A DNA stretch of 64,000 nucleotides from Taxillus chinensis. Taxonomy: Eukaryota; Streptophyta; Magnoliopsida; Santalales; Loranthaceae. The translations under genes were made by a program, and so were the position numbers. A model generated the notes under the pieces. It did not search any database. It saw only the letters and a list, made by a program, of their open reading frames with translations, and was not told where the DNA came from. The stretch lies in NCBI GenBank assembly GCA_023512835.1, contig CM042087.1:18375260-18439259 (forward strand). Direction: 5' to 3'. This document shows, in pieces, positions 10,333 through 20,777 of this stretch (within the stretch, counting starts at the first letter, position 1; each line of letters begins with the position of its first letter).

Positions 10333-11413
10333 ATATACTGTGTTGTAAATTAGACAATACTAGAGTGTGTGTTCTGATTCTCAATAGAACCATTGTGTCT
10401 CTCAAGTCATCTATGCTGAATTGAAAATCATTGGTGGATCAGGGTTTGTGGTAAGATTCGGTTGACCATGAGTATACCAAACAGTGTATTCATAGTTCCT
10501 GAATCAAACTCACATGCTGATCCGAGAGTGAGAGGGTGAGGCCTTCACTGAGTGAGACTTTCTTATGTGTGAGCGACTGTTAAATTCATGACTGGGTTGT
10601 TGCAATGGATTAACCATGGTTTACTGGATGCTATGTTAACATTGTGATCAATTATCTGCATAAAGAAGTAGATGATGATGCACTTAGTTGTTTCTAAGTT
10701 TTATGGAAATATAAATGATCGTGCTATAGTCGTTGTACATGTATATGAGGTATTACGGTTGGAAGAATTCAAGTTCTGAGCATGTAATCTTAATTTCGCT
10801 TAGAACACTGTTCATCATGCACGATTTTATGAGAAATAGCCTGTACATCATTGTTGTGTTGTTAAGTGTTGAAAAAAAAAGTCCATAGAAATCCACCATT
10901 GTCACTAAATCCGTAGTCGACCTCCAAGCTAACAGCATCGAAGAACTGCTGCCTCGAAGACTGTTGCTTCGAAGCTTCGAAGCTCAGAGAATTAACTGAA
11001 GCTAAGAGAGATTCAGCTTCCTCTTTGCTCAAGCGTCGAAGACAAGTCAACACATCACTATGCACTTAAAATTCAAAATACACCGACATGAAGGGTGACG
11101 TGTACCTATCACTTGAGTATTCCAACGGGTGGATCCGGATAATGGAGAGACGAGTCAGAGAAAAGGACGTAGATCCTAAAGAGGATTCGATAGAACATGT
11201 GACTTCTACGGTACACTTCCACCTCATATATAACTCACAGATAAAGATGGAGCCCAAAGGTATGTTCTTCGCTTTCATACTCGAACCCTAACCCTAATGC
11301 TTTATCTCTCTCTTCGATCCTCATCCCCTATCTCTCTCTATATCTCTCCTTTGACCACCTTTGAACCTCACAATCTCTCTCTACGAGTGTCTCTTTATCT
11401 CTTTACAAACTCT
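10333..11413 (+). other. Copia A1 spacer upstream of env-like ORF
   Basis: Matches A2 21518-22626 (for example gtgttgtaaattag, gatccgagagtgagagggtgaggcc). Non-coding. It contains a stretch of cttcgaag-type words at 10930-11050, a TATA-like box at 11224-11234, a telomere-like cgaaccctaaccctaa at 11280-11296 and a CT-rich leader up to the ORF start. Confidence 0.75.
11224..11234 (+). promoter_or_regulatory. TATA-like box before A1 env-like ORF
   Basis: tcatatataac lies about 185 bp upstream of the ATG at 11414. A similar box lies about 185 bp before the A2 ORF and about 120 bp before the C ORF, each followed by an accctaa-type motif and a CT-rich leader. Conservation across copies supports an internal promoter; transcription itself is inference. 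Confidence 0.5.
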
Positions 11414-11795
11414 ATGGCAAGACCTAGCTCATCGATGGTAGAAGGATTAGGCGAGATCGTCCCGGGCTTCATTGTCGACTGGGAAGCTATAGGCTATGCG
11501 AAGGTCAGTTGGCTGGGCGAGTTCAGAAATCGCCATGATGAATCTGGGATTGCATCTGTATGTTCAGGGATGCAAGATGTGCTAGTGGAAGATGTCTCGC
11601 AGTTTCATGAGACGTTAGCTATCTCTGGAGACGACTTGGTGGGAACAGTCCAAGGAGTGGAGATTCGGATCTCAGCTGAAACACTCCGCGATGCTCTTCC
11701 ACTCCCTAAAGGAAACTTCGAACCTCTACCTAGTCTTTCCATAGAGCAATGTAAGACTTTTCTGGGGTATTCCGACCCTGGTAAGAAAGGACGGA
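11414..11795 (+). pseudogene. Copia A1 env-like ORF, first part
   Basis: Begins at ATG 11414 (MARPSSSM) after a CT-rich leader. It is clearly homologous to the A2 ORF at 22627 and more distantly to C at 34362. Shared landmarks: 'D-L/V-L-I/V-E-D-V', a 'GTV..VEIRIS' strand and 'DALPLPKG'. The fold resembles the plant retroelement env-like / 'putative plant transposon' domain (PF20167-like); function unknown, no membrane segment visible. It is cut at 11795 by a Tat-type LTR. Removing that LTR and one copy of its 5-bp target duplication leaves the frame continuous into 13883-14084, so the ORF was open here when the LTR landed. Confidence 0.75.
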
Positions 11796-12787
11796 TGCTA
11801 TCACTCGTTTTTATCTGGGCTGAACCCTAATGATAAAATATACGGAGTCGCCACCAACTGTTTTTGGCATACAATTGGATACCCTCTACCTTGAGTAGTT
11901 AAGATGTGGTCTGCGTTACTAGAGATGGGTTCGGGAGTTGGTTATGTGTCGGGAAGGTTTTAGCACCCCTACAACGCCCTTTCGATACCTATTTTAGGAG
12001 GAGGACGTTTCTATTTGTTTTTGTTTTTTGTTTTTTGTTTTTTTTAAATCACATCTAATTTAAATCTAATTCTCAAAATGTTATTTTAATCCGTTACGTG
12101 CTAATTAATTAACATGCTTAATTACTACTCACGCGCTAATTATTAAATTAAAAGTTAAAAGTTACATTTAATTATCATAATTTAATTACGAATTATTTAA
12201 ATTAGTCTAGTTATTTACTAAACTTTAAATATGAAAATTAATTATAAAAGTTAATTACTAATTTGTCTAATTACTAATGTTATTTAATTCATTACGCCCT
12301 AATTAATTAATTACCAGGCTTAATTACTATTTACATGTCTAAATTTGAAAAGTTTAATTACAAACTTATTAAAAGTTAACTAACTAATTATGCTAATTTA
12401 AATTATACTAATTATGCTAAATTTAAAAACTAACTAACTAATTCACTAAATATGCTAAAATTAACTAATTGAAATTATGCTAATTATGTTAAATTTAAAA
12501 AACTAACTAACTAATTATGTTAAATTTAATTACAAACTAATTACTAATTTACTACACAAAATAATAATAAAAACTAAAGAAGGAAAGGAATAAAAACCTG
12601 GAATATCGTGGATCAAAGGTGCCCTTCTCCCAAATGCTTCCTTTTTCTGCAAAAGAAGGAAAAAGATTAATTTGACTATAACCGCAGTTCTTTTTTAGAA
12701 CAACAGTTAATTTTACACTCTACTCTCCTTTTTTAGAGTTATGTGTATTTGATGGTGTTGATGTTCATAGAAGGAGGAGAAGACCCC

Positions 12788-12797
12788 TTTATATAGG
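12788..12797 (-). promoter_or_regulatory. TATA-like box 1 in solo LTR
   Basis: Minus strand CTATATAAAG followed by a purine-rich leader. It is one of two candidate start boxes in this LTR. Confidence 0.45.
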
Positions 12798-12912
12798 AGT
12801 TTATGGGGGAGAATATTGAATAACATCCGATGTGGGACTTCCCCCTTCTTGTTTTTTTTTTGCGTCGCTTGCTTCTTCCCTTCTTCCTCTTTTTTTTATT
12901 AAAAGTCAAAAA

Positions 12913-13054
12913 GGGGGGCCAAATATGGCCCCCCACCCTCTTTTTTCAAACATGGGGTGATACCCCCATGACTTTTTTTTAATTGCAACATCACATGGGG
13001 GGCAATCATGCCCCCCTCCCTTTTTTATTAACGTGGGGGCTTTGCCCCCCACGT
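12913..13054. repeat. Four successive GC-stem hairpins separated by T runs
   Basis: Inverted repeats: ggggggcc/ggcccccc with a 6-nt loop (12913-12934); catgggg/ccccatg (12951-12970); ggggggc/gcccccc with a 6-nt loop (12997-13016); and acgtggggg/cccccacgt with a short loop and one bulge (13031-13054). Each is followed on the plus strand by a run of T. No coding potential. Confidence 0.8.
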
Positions 13055-13159
13055 ATTACTCTTTTTTTTTAATTCTTTTTTTTTTTATCTTTTTTTTAAT
13101 ATTATTATTATACACATATATTTAATAGAAGGATAATAAAGGAAACGAGTGTTGTTCAT

Positions 13160-13182
13160 GAACAGTACCCTGGGTACTGTTC
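13160..13182. repeat. Perfect 11-bp inverted repeat in solo LTR
   Basis: gaacagtaccc and its exact complement are separated by a single base. It lies about 100 bp beyond the hairpin cluster. Confidence 0.8.
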
Positions 13183-13595
13183 ACGTTTTTTTGTAAGACT
13201 ATGTCAGTCGCGACTGGTCGTTAGGATGGTTTTATTTATTTATTTATTTAACTTATATATGTATATATATATACACACCCACAAATAACACACAAACATG
13301 CAAACTGTAATTTATTTAGGACTATGTGATGGAGATATTACATGGTTTAACCTAAAATATATTATGTAGCCATTGCCATTATATACAAGAGGATGATGAA
13401 AGCAAGTAAGGGTATGAAAGCGCCGCCCATCATAGGATACACAATAGTGCACGCGAGCACCAGCACCGTTAGCACGCACGTCATCTAGTCAGTCATTTTC
13501 GCAGAAGAGGAGGCAAAAAACATGGAGAACTGAAGAAGAGAGTTTGAAGAGTGCTAGAGTGGAAATTGTGTGAGTGAAGGAGAGGGATGAGGGTG

Positions 13596-13604
13596 TATTT
13601 ATAG
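13596..13604 (-). promoter_or_regulatory. TATA-like box 2 in solo LTR
   Basis: Minus strand CTATAAATA, about 800 bp from box 1. It is similar in form to the boxes in the LTRs at 36661-36670 and 39405-39414. Confidence 0.5.
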
Positions 13605-13882
13605 GGTGAAAAAGTGGCCATTGGTTTTTTTTTTTGCGGAAAATGTTGTTTGAAAGATAAAAATGTAGGCATACAACTGGCTCAAAAATGTTTTTTTTTT
13701 TGGAATTTTCTTATTTTCTACTTTTTTTGTTTTTGTTTTTATATATATATAATTAACATTACACCCTTTAAATTAACAGTCACGCCTCTTTATTTATCTA
13801 TACAAAGTGAATGACAAATATGGAATAATATAAAGCTAAAAATGAATATGTATGTCCAACCCGGACAAAATGGGGTCCAACA

Positions 13883-14084
13883 ACGGGGAGCCCTGAAAAT
13901 TGGGTTCTCCGGTCAGGCGCTGGCAGCTATTATCTTAACTGGACAATGCCTGATGTGCAAGAAGACTGCTCCTGACTTTGCAAGTCACGAGCAGATGAAG
14001 ATCATGTGCAGTATCTTACAAAGAAGGAAGATAGACCGGGGTGAACAACTACTCAACATGATCAAATCCAAGAAGGATCACTTT
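13883..14084 (+). pseudogene. Copia A1 env-like ORF, second part
   Basis: Continues the ORF broken at 11795, with TGQCLMCKKTAPDF and SHEQMKIMCSILQ readily aligned to A2 23050-23205 (TGQCLLCKKTAHDS and so on). The reading stays open to 14105 but its homology to the A2 ORF ends at about 14084. From there the sequence is LTR, so a deletion joined mid-ORF to mid-LTR and removed the rest of the ORF, the PPT and about 1.1 kb of LTR. Confidence 0.75.
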
Positions 14085-14923
14085 GAGGCAGACTTACAAC
14101 CCTAAGCATATTCATTTAGTGATATCGTCAGCTAGGGTTTGTACAGTAAGCCTGCGCCGTCCCGAGTAGTTGAGCACATTTAATGATTCATTAATTGCTG
14201 CCAACTACCATCCTCGGATGAAGGGCCAAGATCGACTGCTTGCCAAATACGCAATATGGGCATCTGATCTGCAAATCAGAGCAGATCATCCCATCCCCTG
14301 ACATTCCGTATTTTCAGTGGCGGGAAATCAGTCTGTCGGGATGGACAACACGGCGCACGAGCACTTTGAGCTTAAAAATATATCTCTCACTCACTTAACG
14401 ACAAAATCAAGAGTTTAATCTCTCTCTCAAAACAAGGAAACACACAAAACACAAGATAATGGTTCTGACGTACTTCAAAGAAATAATCTTGAGTAGAACC
14501 AATATAAGTGAGTTCCAACGCTAGAGAGAGAGACTCTGAGAGAATCCTTCCAAGTGCTGTGCGCCGCGTTGAACCAAGAACAAGAGTAATCCATCTGATT
14601 ATTCAAGAACCTCTTGTTCATCAAAGATCTAGCACTTCCATTAAGTCTAATCTCTGTGTTGTTTTCCACACGTCGATCTATCATAAACCATCACTTTCAC
14701 AACTGAGATCTGTTGAGAAAAGAGCATTTACTCTTATCTCCGTTTTGTCTGATAGTTCATCATCACTCACATTATCACTCACAATACTACTGTCGTCTTC
14801 TCCATAAATACTTTCATCATAGTCATCTGTAGACGAATCCAAAAACTAGCTAATAGTCTAGCTTTCGCAAACGAAGAAAGTCTATTCACCCCCCCCCCCT
14901 CTAGACTCACTTTGGGACCTACA
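14085..14923 (+). mobile_element. A-family LTR, 5' truncated, shared by A1 and A2
   Basis: Aligns with 27123-27969, the last ~847 bp of the complete 3' LTR, and ends tttgggacctaca just before the PBS. It lacks the first ~1.1 kb. It has a C run at 14889-14899 and a TATA-like box. Confidence 0.85.
14374..14386 (+). promoter_or_regulatory. TATA-like box in A LTR
   Basis: aaaaatatatctc, conserved at 27411-27423 in the 3' LTR, about 545 bp before the LTR end. Confidence 0.5.
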
Positions 14924-14925
14924 AT

Positions 14926-14937
14926 TGGTATCAGAGC
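14926..14937 (+). other. Primer-binding site, initiator-Met tRNA (A2)
   Basis: TGGTATCAGAGC begins two bases after the LTR end and is the standard plant copia tRNA-iMet site. Confidence 0.93.
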
Positions 14938-14974
14938 AGTTCTACAACTCCGTAGAGATCCCTAAATAGCCGAC

Positions 14975-17566
14975 ATGGATTCCAGCAGTGCAGCTCCAGC
15001 TCCCGAGCAAGCTCCAGTTCCTATTGAGGAACTTGAAGCCAGTCGTGCTCCAGAAGGAGCGACTGGAGACCAGGAGCAGGAAGAACCGAGTACCAGCAGT
15101 AACAAGAAAGAACAAGAAGACTTCTATGACGTTCTTCCTGGCTCATCCTCCCAAGTACCTATGTGCACACCCGCACGTTTTTCCAAATGGAAAGCGAGAA
15201 TGAGAGCACAACTAGACATGCTCGACACGTATCTTTGGGAAACAATAAAGAACGGACCTTTCACTCCAAAGATTATGCAGAGAGGTCGGTTAATGACAAA
15301 AAATCCAAATAGTTGGTTTAAGGTGGAGCAGAGGAAAGTAAAGCTCGGCTTCAAGGCAAAAGCCATACTTTTCTCTACACTCGACGATGATATGTTCACT
15401 GATGTGCAGGATCTTGAGATTGCTAAAGAGGTATGGGACAAGCTTTGTCTCATCTACGAGGGGGATGAGCAAATACAGGACAACAAGATCTCCATGCTCA
15501 AGCAAGAGTATGAAGCCTTCATATGTGAGCCAAAGGAGTCATTGGACAGTATCTATAAAAGGTTCACAGGTCAGATTCAACGGATGAAGACTTATAATGT
15601 TGAGATCTCTCAGAAGGACAAGAATGACAAGTTTATGAGATCTTTACCCTTGAGACTGCTGATAAAGACATCAGCCATGCGTTAGCTGAAGGAATGGAAA
15701 ACTTGTGCCTTGGAAGCACTTTATGGGGACCTCAAGACATTTGAGATGCAAAAAGAACAACTTGAGGCATTTGAGAACCCTTCCAAGAAAAAGGAGAAGT
15801 CTGTTGCCTTTAAGGCGGCTGCTAAATCAAGGGAACTATCTTCTGAAGAAGAAGAAGATGAAGCTAAAGAGCTTGACTCAGATAGTGCCTCAGATCAAGA
15901 GGTGGCGTTTTTTATCAAGAAACTGCTGAAGAGAAGGGGGAACTATAGAAGGAAAGCAAGGCAGTCATCCTCTTCTTTCTCTAAGGGAAAGGATAAGGAG
16001 AAGTTGTAATGCTACCACTGTAATAAGCCCGGCCACTTCGCTGCCGACTGTTATAAGCTGAAGAGGGAGAAAAAGGAGGCAGCTGAGCAGAAGAAGAAGA
16101 CCAAAGGCTCCTCAAGCAGGAAGGATGACAAGAGGAAGAAGGCTCTTGTCATTAACAAGTTTAACAGTGAAACTGAGGAGGAAGAAGAATCTTCTGACGA
16201 TGAGAAGAAAGAGAAAGGTATAATCTGCTTCGTGGCTGACCACACTCCTCCCCTCAAGGTAAGAACTTATGAACAGCTCTATATTGAATATGAAGACACC
16301 TATAGAGCACTTAAAGAAATAGAGGAACAATTTCTCCCTATGAAAGCTGACAAAGAAAGATACTATTCTAAACTGGAACAGCTTTCATGTGAATATAGAG
16401 ACTCTATAGATGATTATGAAAGAACAGAGAGAAGATTAAGAGCTGAAGTGAGTGAGATGAGAAGCACACACGATGATCTTTTGGACAAAGCTGGACAATT
16501 GAAAATGGCTAATAAAGACATCGATAGGCTTGAGAAGGAACTAGCTGAAACCAAAGCTGAACTAGAAAAGGAAAGACAAATCAGTCAAAAGTGGCAAGAT
16601 TCTGATGAAATTGCAGCTCACTTTAGAACCACTCCAGATGTTAAAGGTCTAGCCTTAGGTCTAGGTTTCTCAGAAGACCAAATAGCCAAGGCCCAGACTT
16701 ACCCTGTGCAGACCAACTGTCTTGTTAGCTTTGTTCATATTGGCAGTGTGCTCCTTGATTATGGAAAGGAGGTACAAATGGCTGTTACTAGTCCACCCAA
16801 ACCAGTAACACCCGAACTCAACGACTTGGGTACTGTTGTATCTCAGGACAGTGATGCAGCAGTTGCTAAGATAAAACTGAAAGCTGAACCTTCAATCAAC
16901 CTGTCCTCTACATCCCAATGCAAGGGTAAGGGTGTAGTTATTCCGGAGACAAAACCAAGTAGACACACTACTACATTTGAGACTGGTTCATCCAGCAAGG
17001 CTGCTACCTTCCAGCCTAAGTTTGTCCCTAGTGGTAGAGTTAAGAATGGTCTAGGATATGGGAGAAAGCCTAGGAAACCTCTTAACACTCCAGCAAAACC
17101 CTTGAGACAGAGTGTTCAACCCAAACCTGTCAAATGCCCCATCTTTTGTGAAGTTGGATACCTCTCCTATCAGTGCAGATTCTACCCTGAGTATCTTAGG
17201 AAGGAGATTGCCACAGAAATTAGGGTAAACTTCAAATAGCTGAATTTTTCTAAAAATCTGCAGTGCAACAACAACTTTGATAAGAAGAAACAATCCAGGC
17301 ACACACAGGCTACCCTTTCAAAAGACTTAAAGACTAAACTTGTGAAGAAAACTGTCAAATCTGTGCCTAATAAAGCTGCCAAAGATAACAATAAGGAAGG
17401 AAAACGTGCAGAAAGTCTGAAGGTCAATCCTGCTAACAAATCTAATGATGGATCACCTAAATTAGCATGAAAAGTTAAATCTGCCCCTTCTTATTGGAAA
17501 CCAAAATTGTCAACTGCAGCTTTCACTTACCCAAAGCCCAATCTTAATTGGGCCCCCAAGACTTAG
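14975..17566 (+). pseudogene. Copia A2 gag
   Basis: Starts at ATG 14975 (MDSSSAAPAPEQ), the first ATG after the PBS. One frame can be followed to the terminal stop at 17564-17566 (..WAPKT-TAG). Domains: UBN2-type capsid (about 15160-15650: FSKWKARM, KEVWDKLCLIYEG, DKFMRSLP), acidic linker, CCHC knuckle CYHCNKPGHFAADC at 16010-16051, acidic linker, long coiled coil (about 16260-16620), Thr/Pro/Lys-rich part, and a second degraded knuckle at about 17130-17180 where the His reads Tyr. In-frame stops lie at 15683 (TAG), 16007 (TAA, directly before the knuckle), 17237 (TAG) and about 17468 (TGA). About 860 codons, large for copia and typical of SIRE/Maximus-like Gag. Confidence 0.85.
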
Positions 17567-20500
17567 TTGCTCATTGTGTAGGAACAGGTACCTGAAGCTG
17601 AAAGTAGCCACTGAAAACAAAAGATCAATTCCAGCCAGTGGTATCTTGACAGTGCTTGTTCTGTGCACATGACAGATGATGCCTCCCTGTTAAGTGAAGT
17701 AAGGGAGGTTGCAGCTTCATCTGTCACATTTGGGGACAATAAAAAGGGTAATATTGTTGGTAAGGGTACTCTCTCTAATGGTTCTGTGTCCATTCAAAAT
17801 GTATCTGTTGTTCAAGGTCTTAAACATAACCTGTTGAGCATAAGTCAATTGTGTGACAAGGGTTATGAAGTTTTGTTCACTAAACACACCTGCACAGTTA
17901 TGGACCCTGTCTCCAAAGAGGTGAAACTGAATGGGCATAGACAAGGTAATGTGTACAAGTTGGTCTTTGGTAATGCTCAATCTGATGAACCAATTTGTTT
18001 TCTGTCCAAAGCTTTACCTGATATTAGTTGGTTGTGGCATAAGAGATTCGGCCATTTAAACTTTAAGACTATGCTTAAATTGGCATCTCTGGATTTGGTT
18101 GAGGGCTTACCCAAGCATGTTTATGAGAAAGAACACCCGTGTAGGGATTGTCAGCTGGGTAAGCAGGTTAAACATTCTTTTAAGAGTATAGATAAAACCT
18201 CAATCATACAACCACTCGAACTTCTGCACATGGACCTATGTGGACTAATAAATGTGTCTTCCTTATCTGGTGCACGATACTTTCTTGCAGTAGTAGATGA
18301 CTATACCAGATACACATGGGTCATGTTTCTCAAAAACAAATCTGAAACATTTGAGAATCTTGTCGAACTCTTCAATTGGGTCACAAATGTTAAGAGTTTC
18401 TCTATTAAGTACATTCGTAGCGATCATGGCAAAGAATTTGAATTTTCTGATATGTTAGAGTTTTGTACTAAACATGGTATCCAACATAATTTCTCAGCAC
18501 CAAGAACTCCACAACAAAATGGAGTAGCTGAAAGAAAGAATCAAACATTAGTTGAAGCAACTAGAATCATGTTGACAGGAGCTCAGTTCCCAAAATCCCT
18601 ATGGGCTAAAGCTGTTGCCACTGCTTGTTATGTACAAAACAGAACTCTAATTAACAAACGAGCCATGAAAACACCCTATGAGTTATGGAAGGGAAGGAGA
18701 CCAAACATTGGTCACCTAAGGATCTTCGGGTGTACTTGCTACATTCTGAACAATGGCAAGGATTACTTGAACAAGTTTGATGCCAAATGAGATGATGGAT
18801 ATCTTGTTGGATATTCCATGACTAGCAAGGCTTATCGTGTATTTAATAGAAGAACCAAAGTTATTGAAGAGTCTATTCATGTTTCTTTTGATGTGACTAA
18901 CCATGGAATGCAGAAAGGAGACACAAATGTAAATGAAGTGCAGGACACTGTCATTATAGAAGACCAAGACACAGATAATCCCAATACGACAGAGACAATG
19001 GAAGATGCACCCAAACCTTATGAACAAAGAGCTGAACCGGTTCTTTGAGGAACCAAGTCAAAAATCAGTAGAAAACCTTGAATTTAACATTCAACCTGTT
19101 CAGACTCTGCCACCTATACCAGCCCAAGAACCTGACATTGAGCAATTGGGTATTCATCATGAAGAAAGAGAAGACCTTCCAAAGACAAGAAGAAGGTTAA
19201 AGGACCACCCTTCTGAACTGATAATTGGAGATCCAGCTACACGAGTTCATACAAGGGCTGCCACACTTCATGAAAATTTGTATATGTGCTTCCTATCACA
19301 AGTAGAGCGAAAATCAGTTGACGATGTAGTTCAGGATCACCATTGGATTGATGCAATGCAAGAAGAATTGAATCAGTTCAAAAGACAGAAAGTATGGGAG
19401 TTGGTCAACAGGCCCAGATCACAACAAGTCATTGGCGTGAAATGGATTTTCATAAACAAACTTGATGCTGATGGTGTTGTAATCGAAACAAGGCCAGGCT
19501 GGTTACAAAAGGATACGGCACAAGAAGAAGGAATCGACTATGATGAAACCTTTGCACCAATTGCTAGACTGGAGGCCATTCACATGTTCTTAGCATATGC
19601 AGCATTCAAGGACTTCAAAGTTTATCAGATGGATGTCAAGAGTGCTTTCTTGAATGGAGACCTCCAAGAAGAAGTCTATGTTGAACAACCACCTGGATTT
19701 CTAGAGCCAAACCAAGAGCATAAGGTATACAAACTGAAAAAGGCTCTTTATGGACTAAAACAAGCTCCCAGAGCGTGGTATGAAACATTGTCAGAGTTTC
19801 TGATCAAAAACAAGTTCAGAAAAGGTAAAATTGACCCCACACTGTTTCTCAAGGAAGGAAAAGGATCACCCTTGATAGTCAAAATCTATGTGGATGACAT
19901 CATATTTGGATCAAGGGACAAAAAGCAATGTGAAGACTTCTCTCATCTAATGAAAAGTGAATATGAAATGAGTATGATGGGAGAACTCTCATTCTTCCTT
20001 GGATTGGAGGTCAAGTAGTTAGAAGATGGGATCTTTATCAGTCAAACCAAATATACAAAGGAGATTCTGAAGAAGTTTAAGATGGCTGATGTGACACACA
20101 TGAATATCTCAGAATACAGAAGCATGATTGGATCCTTCCTGTATCTGACAGAAAGCAGACCTGACATAATGTTTGCAACATGTATCTGTGCCAGATACCA
20201 AGCTAATCCCAAGGAATCCCACTTGTCACATGTCAAGAGGATCATGCGGTATCTGAAGGGAACTGAGAATTTGGGACTATGGTATCCAAAAGAGTCTGAT
20301 TTCAAATTGAAAGGATATTCAGATGCAGACTTTGACGGATACAGGATTGATAGAAAGAGCACAAGTGGAACATGCCAACTTTTAGGCAACATACTTGTAT
20401 CCTGGTTTACCAAGAAACAGAATTCAGTTTCAACCTCCACAGCTGAAGCTAAATATATTGCTACAGGAAGCTATTGTGCTCAATTGCTTTGGATGGCCAG

Positions 20501-20777
20501 TCAACTATCAGATTATGGGTTTGACCTGAAGGCCGTTCCTCTATATTGTGACAATACAAGTGCCATTGCAATTTCCAACAATCCTGTTATGCATCCCAAA
20601 ACTAAGCACATTGGGGTCAGACATCACTTCATACGTGATTATGTACTAAAGAAAGACATTTCTCTGAACTATATATCCACTAATGATCAGCTTGCCGACA
20701 TATTCACCAAACCACTACAAGAAGCTAGGTTCAATGAACTTCTGACAAAACTTGGCAAGCTAGATTTAAATTCATGA
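17567..20777 (+). pseudogene. Copia A2 pol (PR-INT-RT-RNase H)
   Basis: Protease: the active-site triplet at 17648-17656 reads DSA instead of DSG. Pre-integrase zinc: WHKRFGHLN and CRDCQLGK (about 18030-18170). Integrase catalytic residues are all present: Asp 18233, Asp 18422, Glu 18530 (NGVAERKN). [34 protein letters not shown], catalytic YVDD at 19887-19898. RNase H: LYCDNTSAIAISNNPVMHP and DIFTKPL, natural TGA at 20775. The frame is the same as gag until a frameshift at about 19010-19045 in the linker before RT. Stops: two more just after the gag stop, TGA 18788, and TAG 20016, where element E has CAG (Gln). A ~60-bp in-frame deletion at about 20093 relative to E removes the stretch from KNPIPT to KEVD. 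Confidence 0.9.

Larger units (their letters stand above)
11796..13882 (-). mobile_element. Tat/Ogre-type solo LTR (2087 bp) inside A1 ORF
   Basis: Termini TG..CA (TGCTATCACTCG at the left, ggggtccaaca at the right) with near-perfect 5-bp target duplications acgga (11791-11795) and acggg (13883-13887). No internal coding region, PBS or PPT, so it is a solo LTR. It carries the gagtcgccaccaac box and the gttcggg..ttggttatgtg segment of this lineage. The minus orientation is by comparison with element F. It is AT-rich from 12030 to 12590, with hairpins at 12913-13054 and two TATA-like boxes. Confidence 0.9.

Noticed and set aside
11280..11296. aaccctaaccctaa as telomeric sequence
   Set aside because: Only two units, repeated at the same spot in A2 (22495), so it is part of the element leader and not a telomere remnant.
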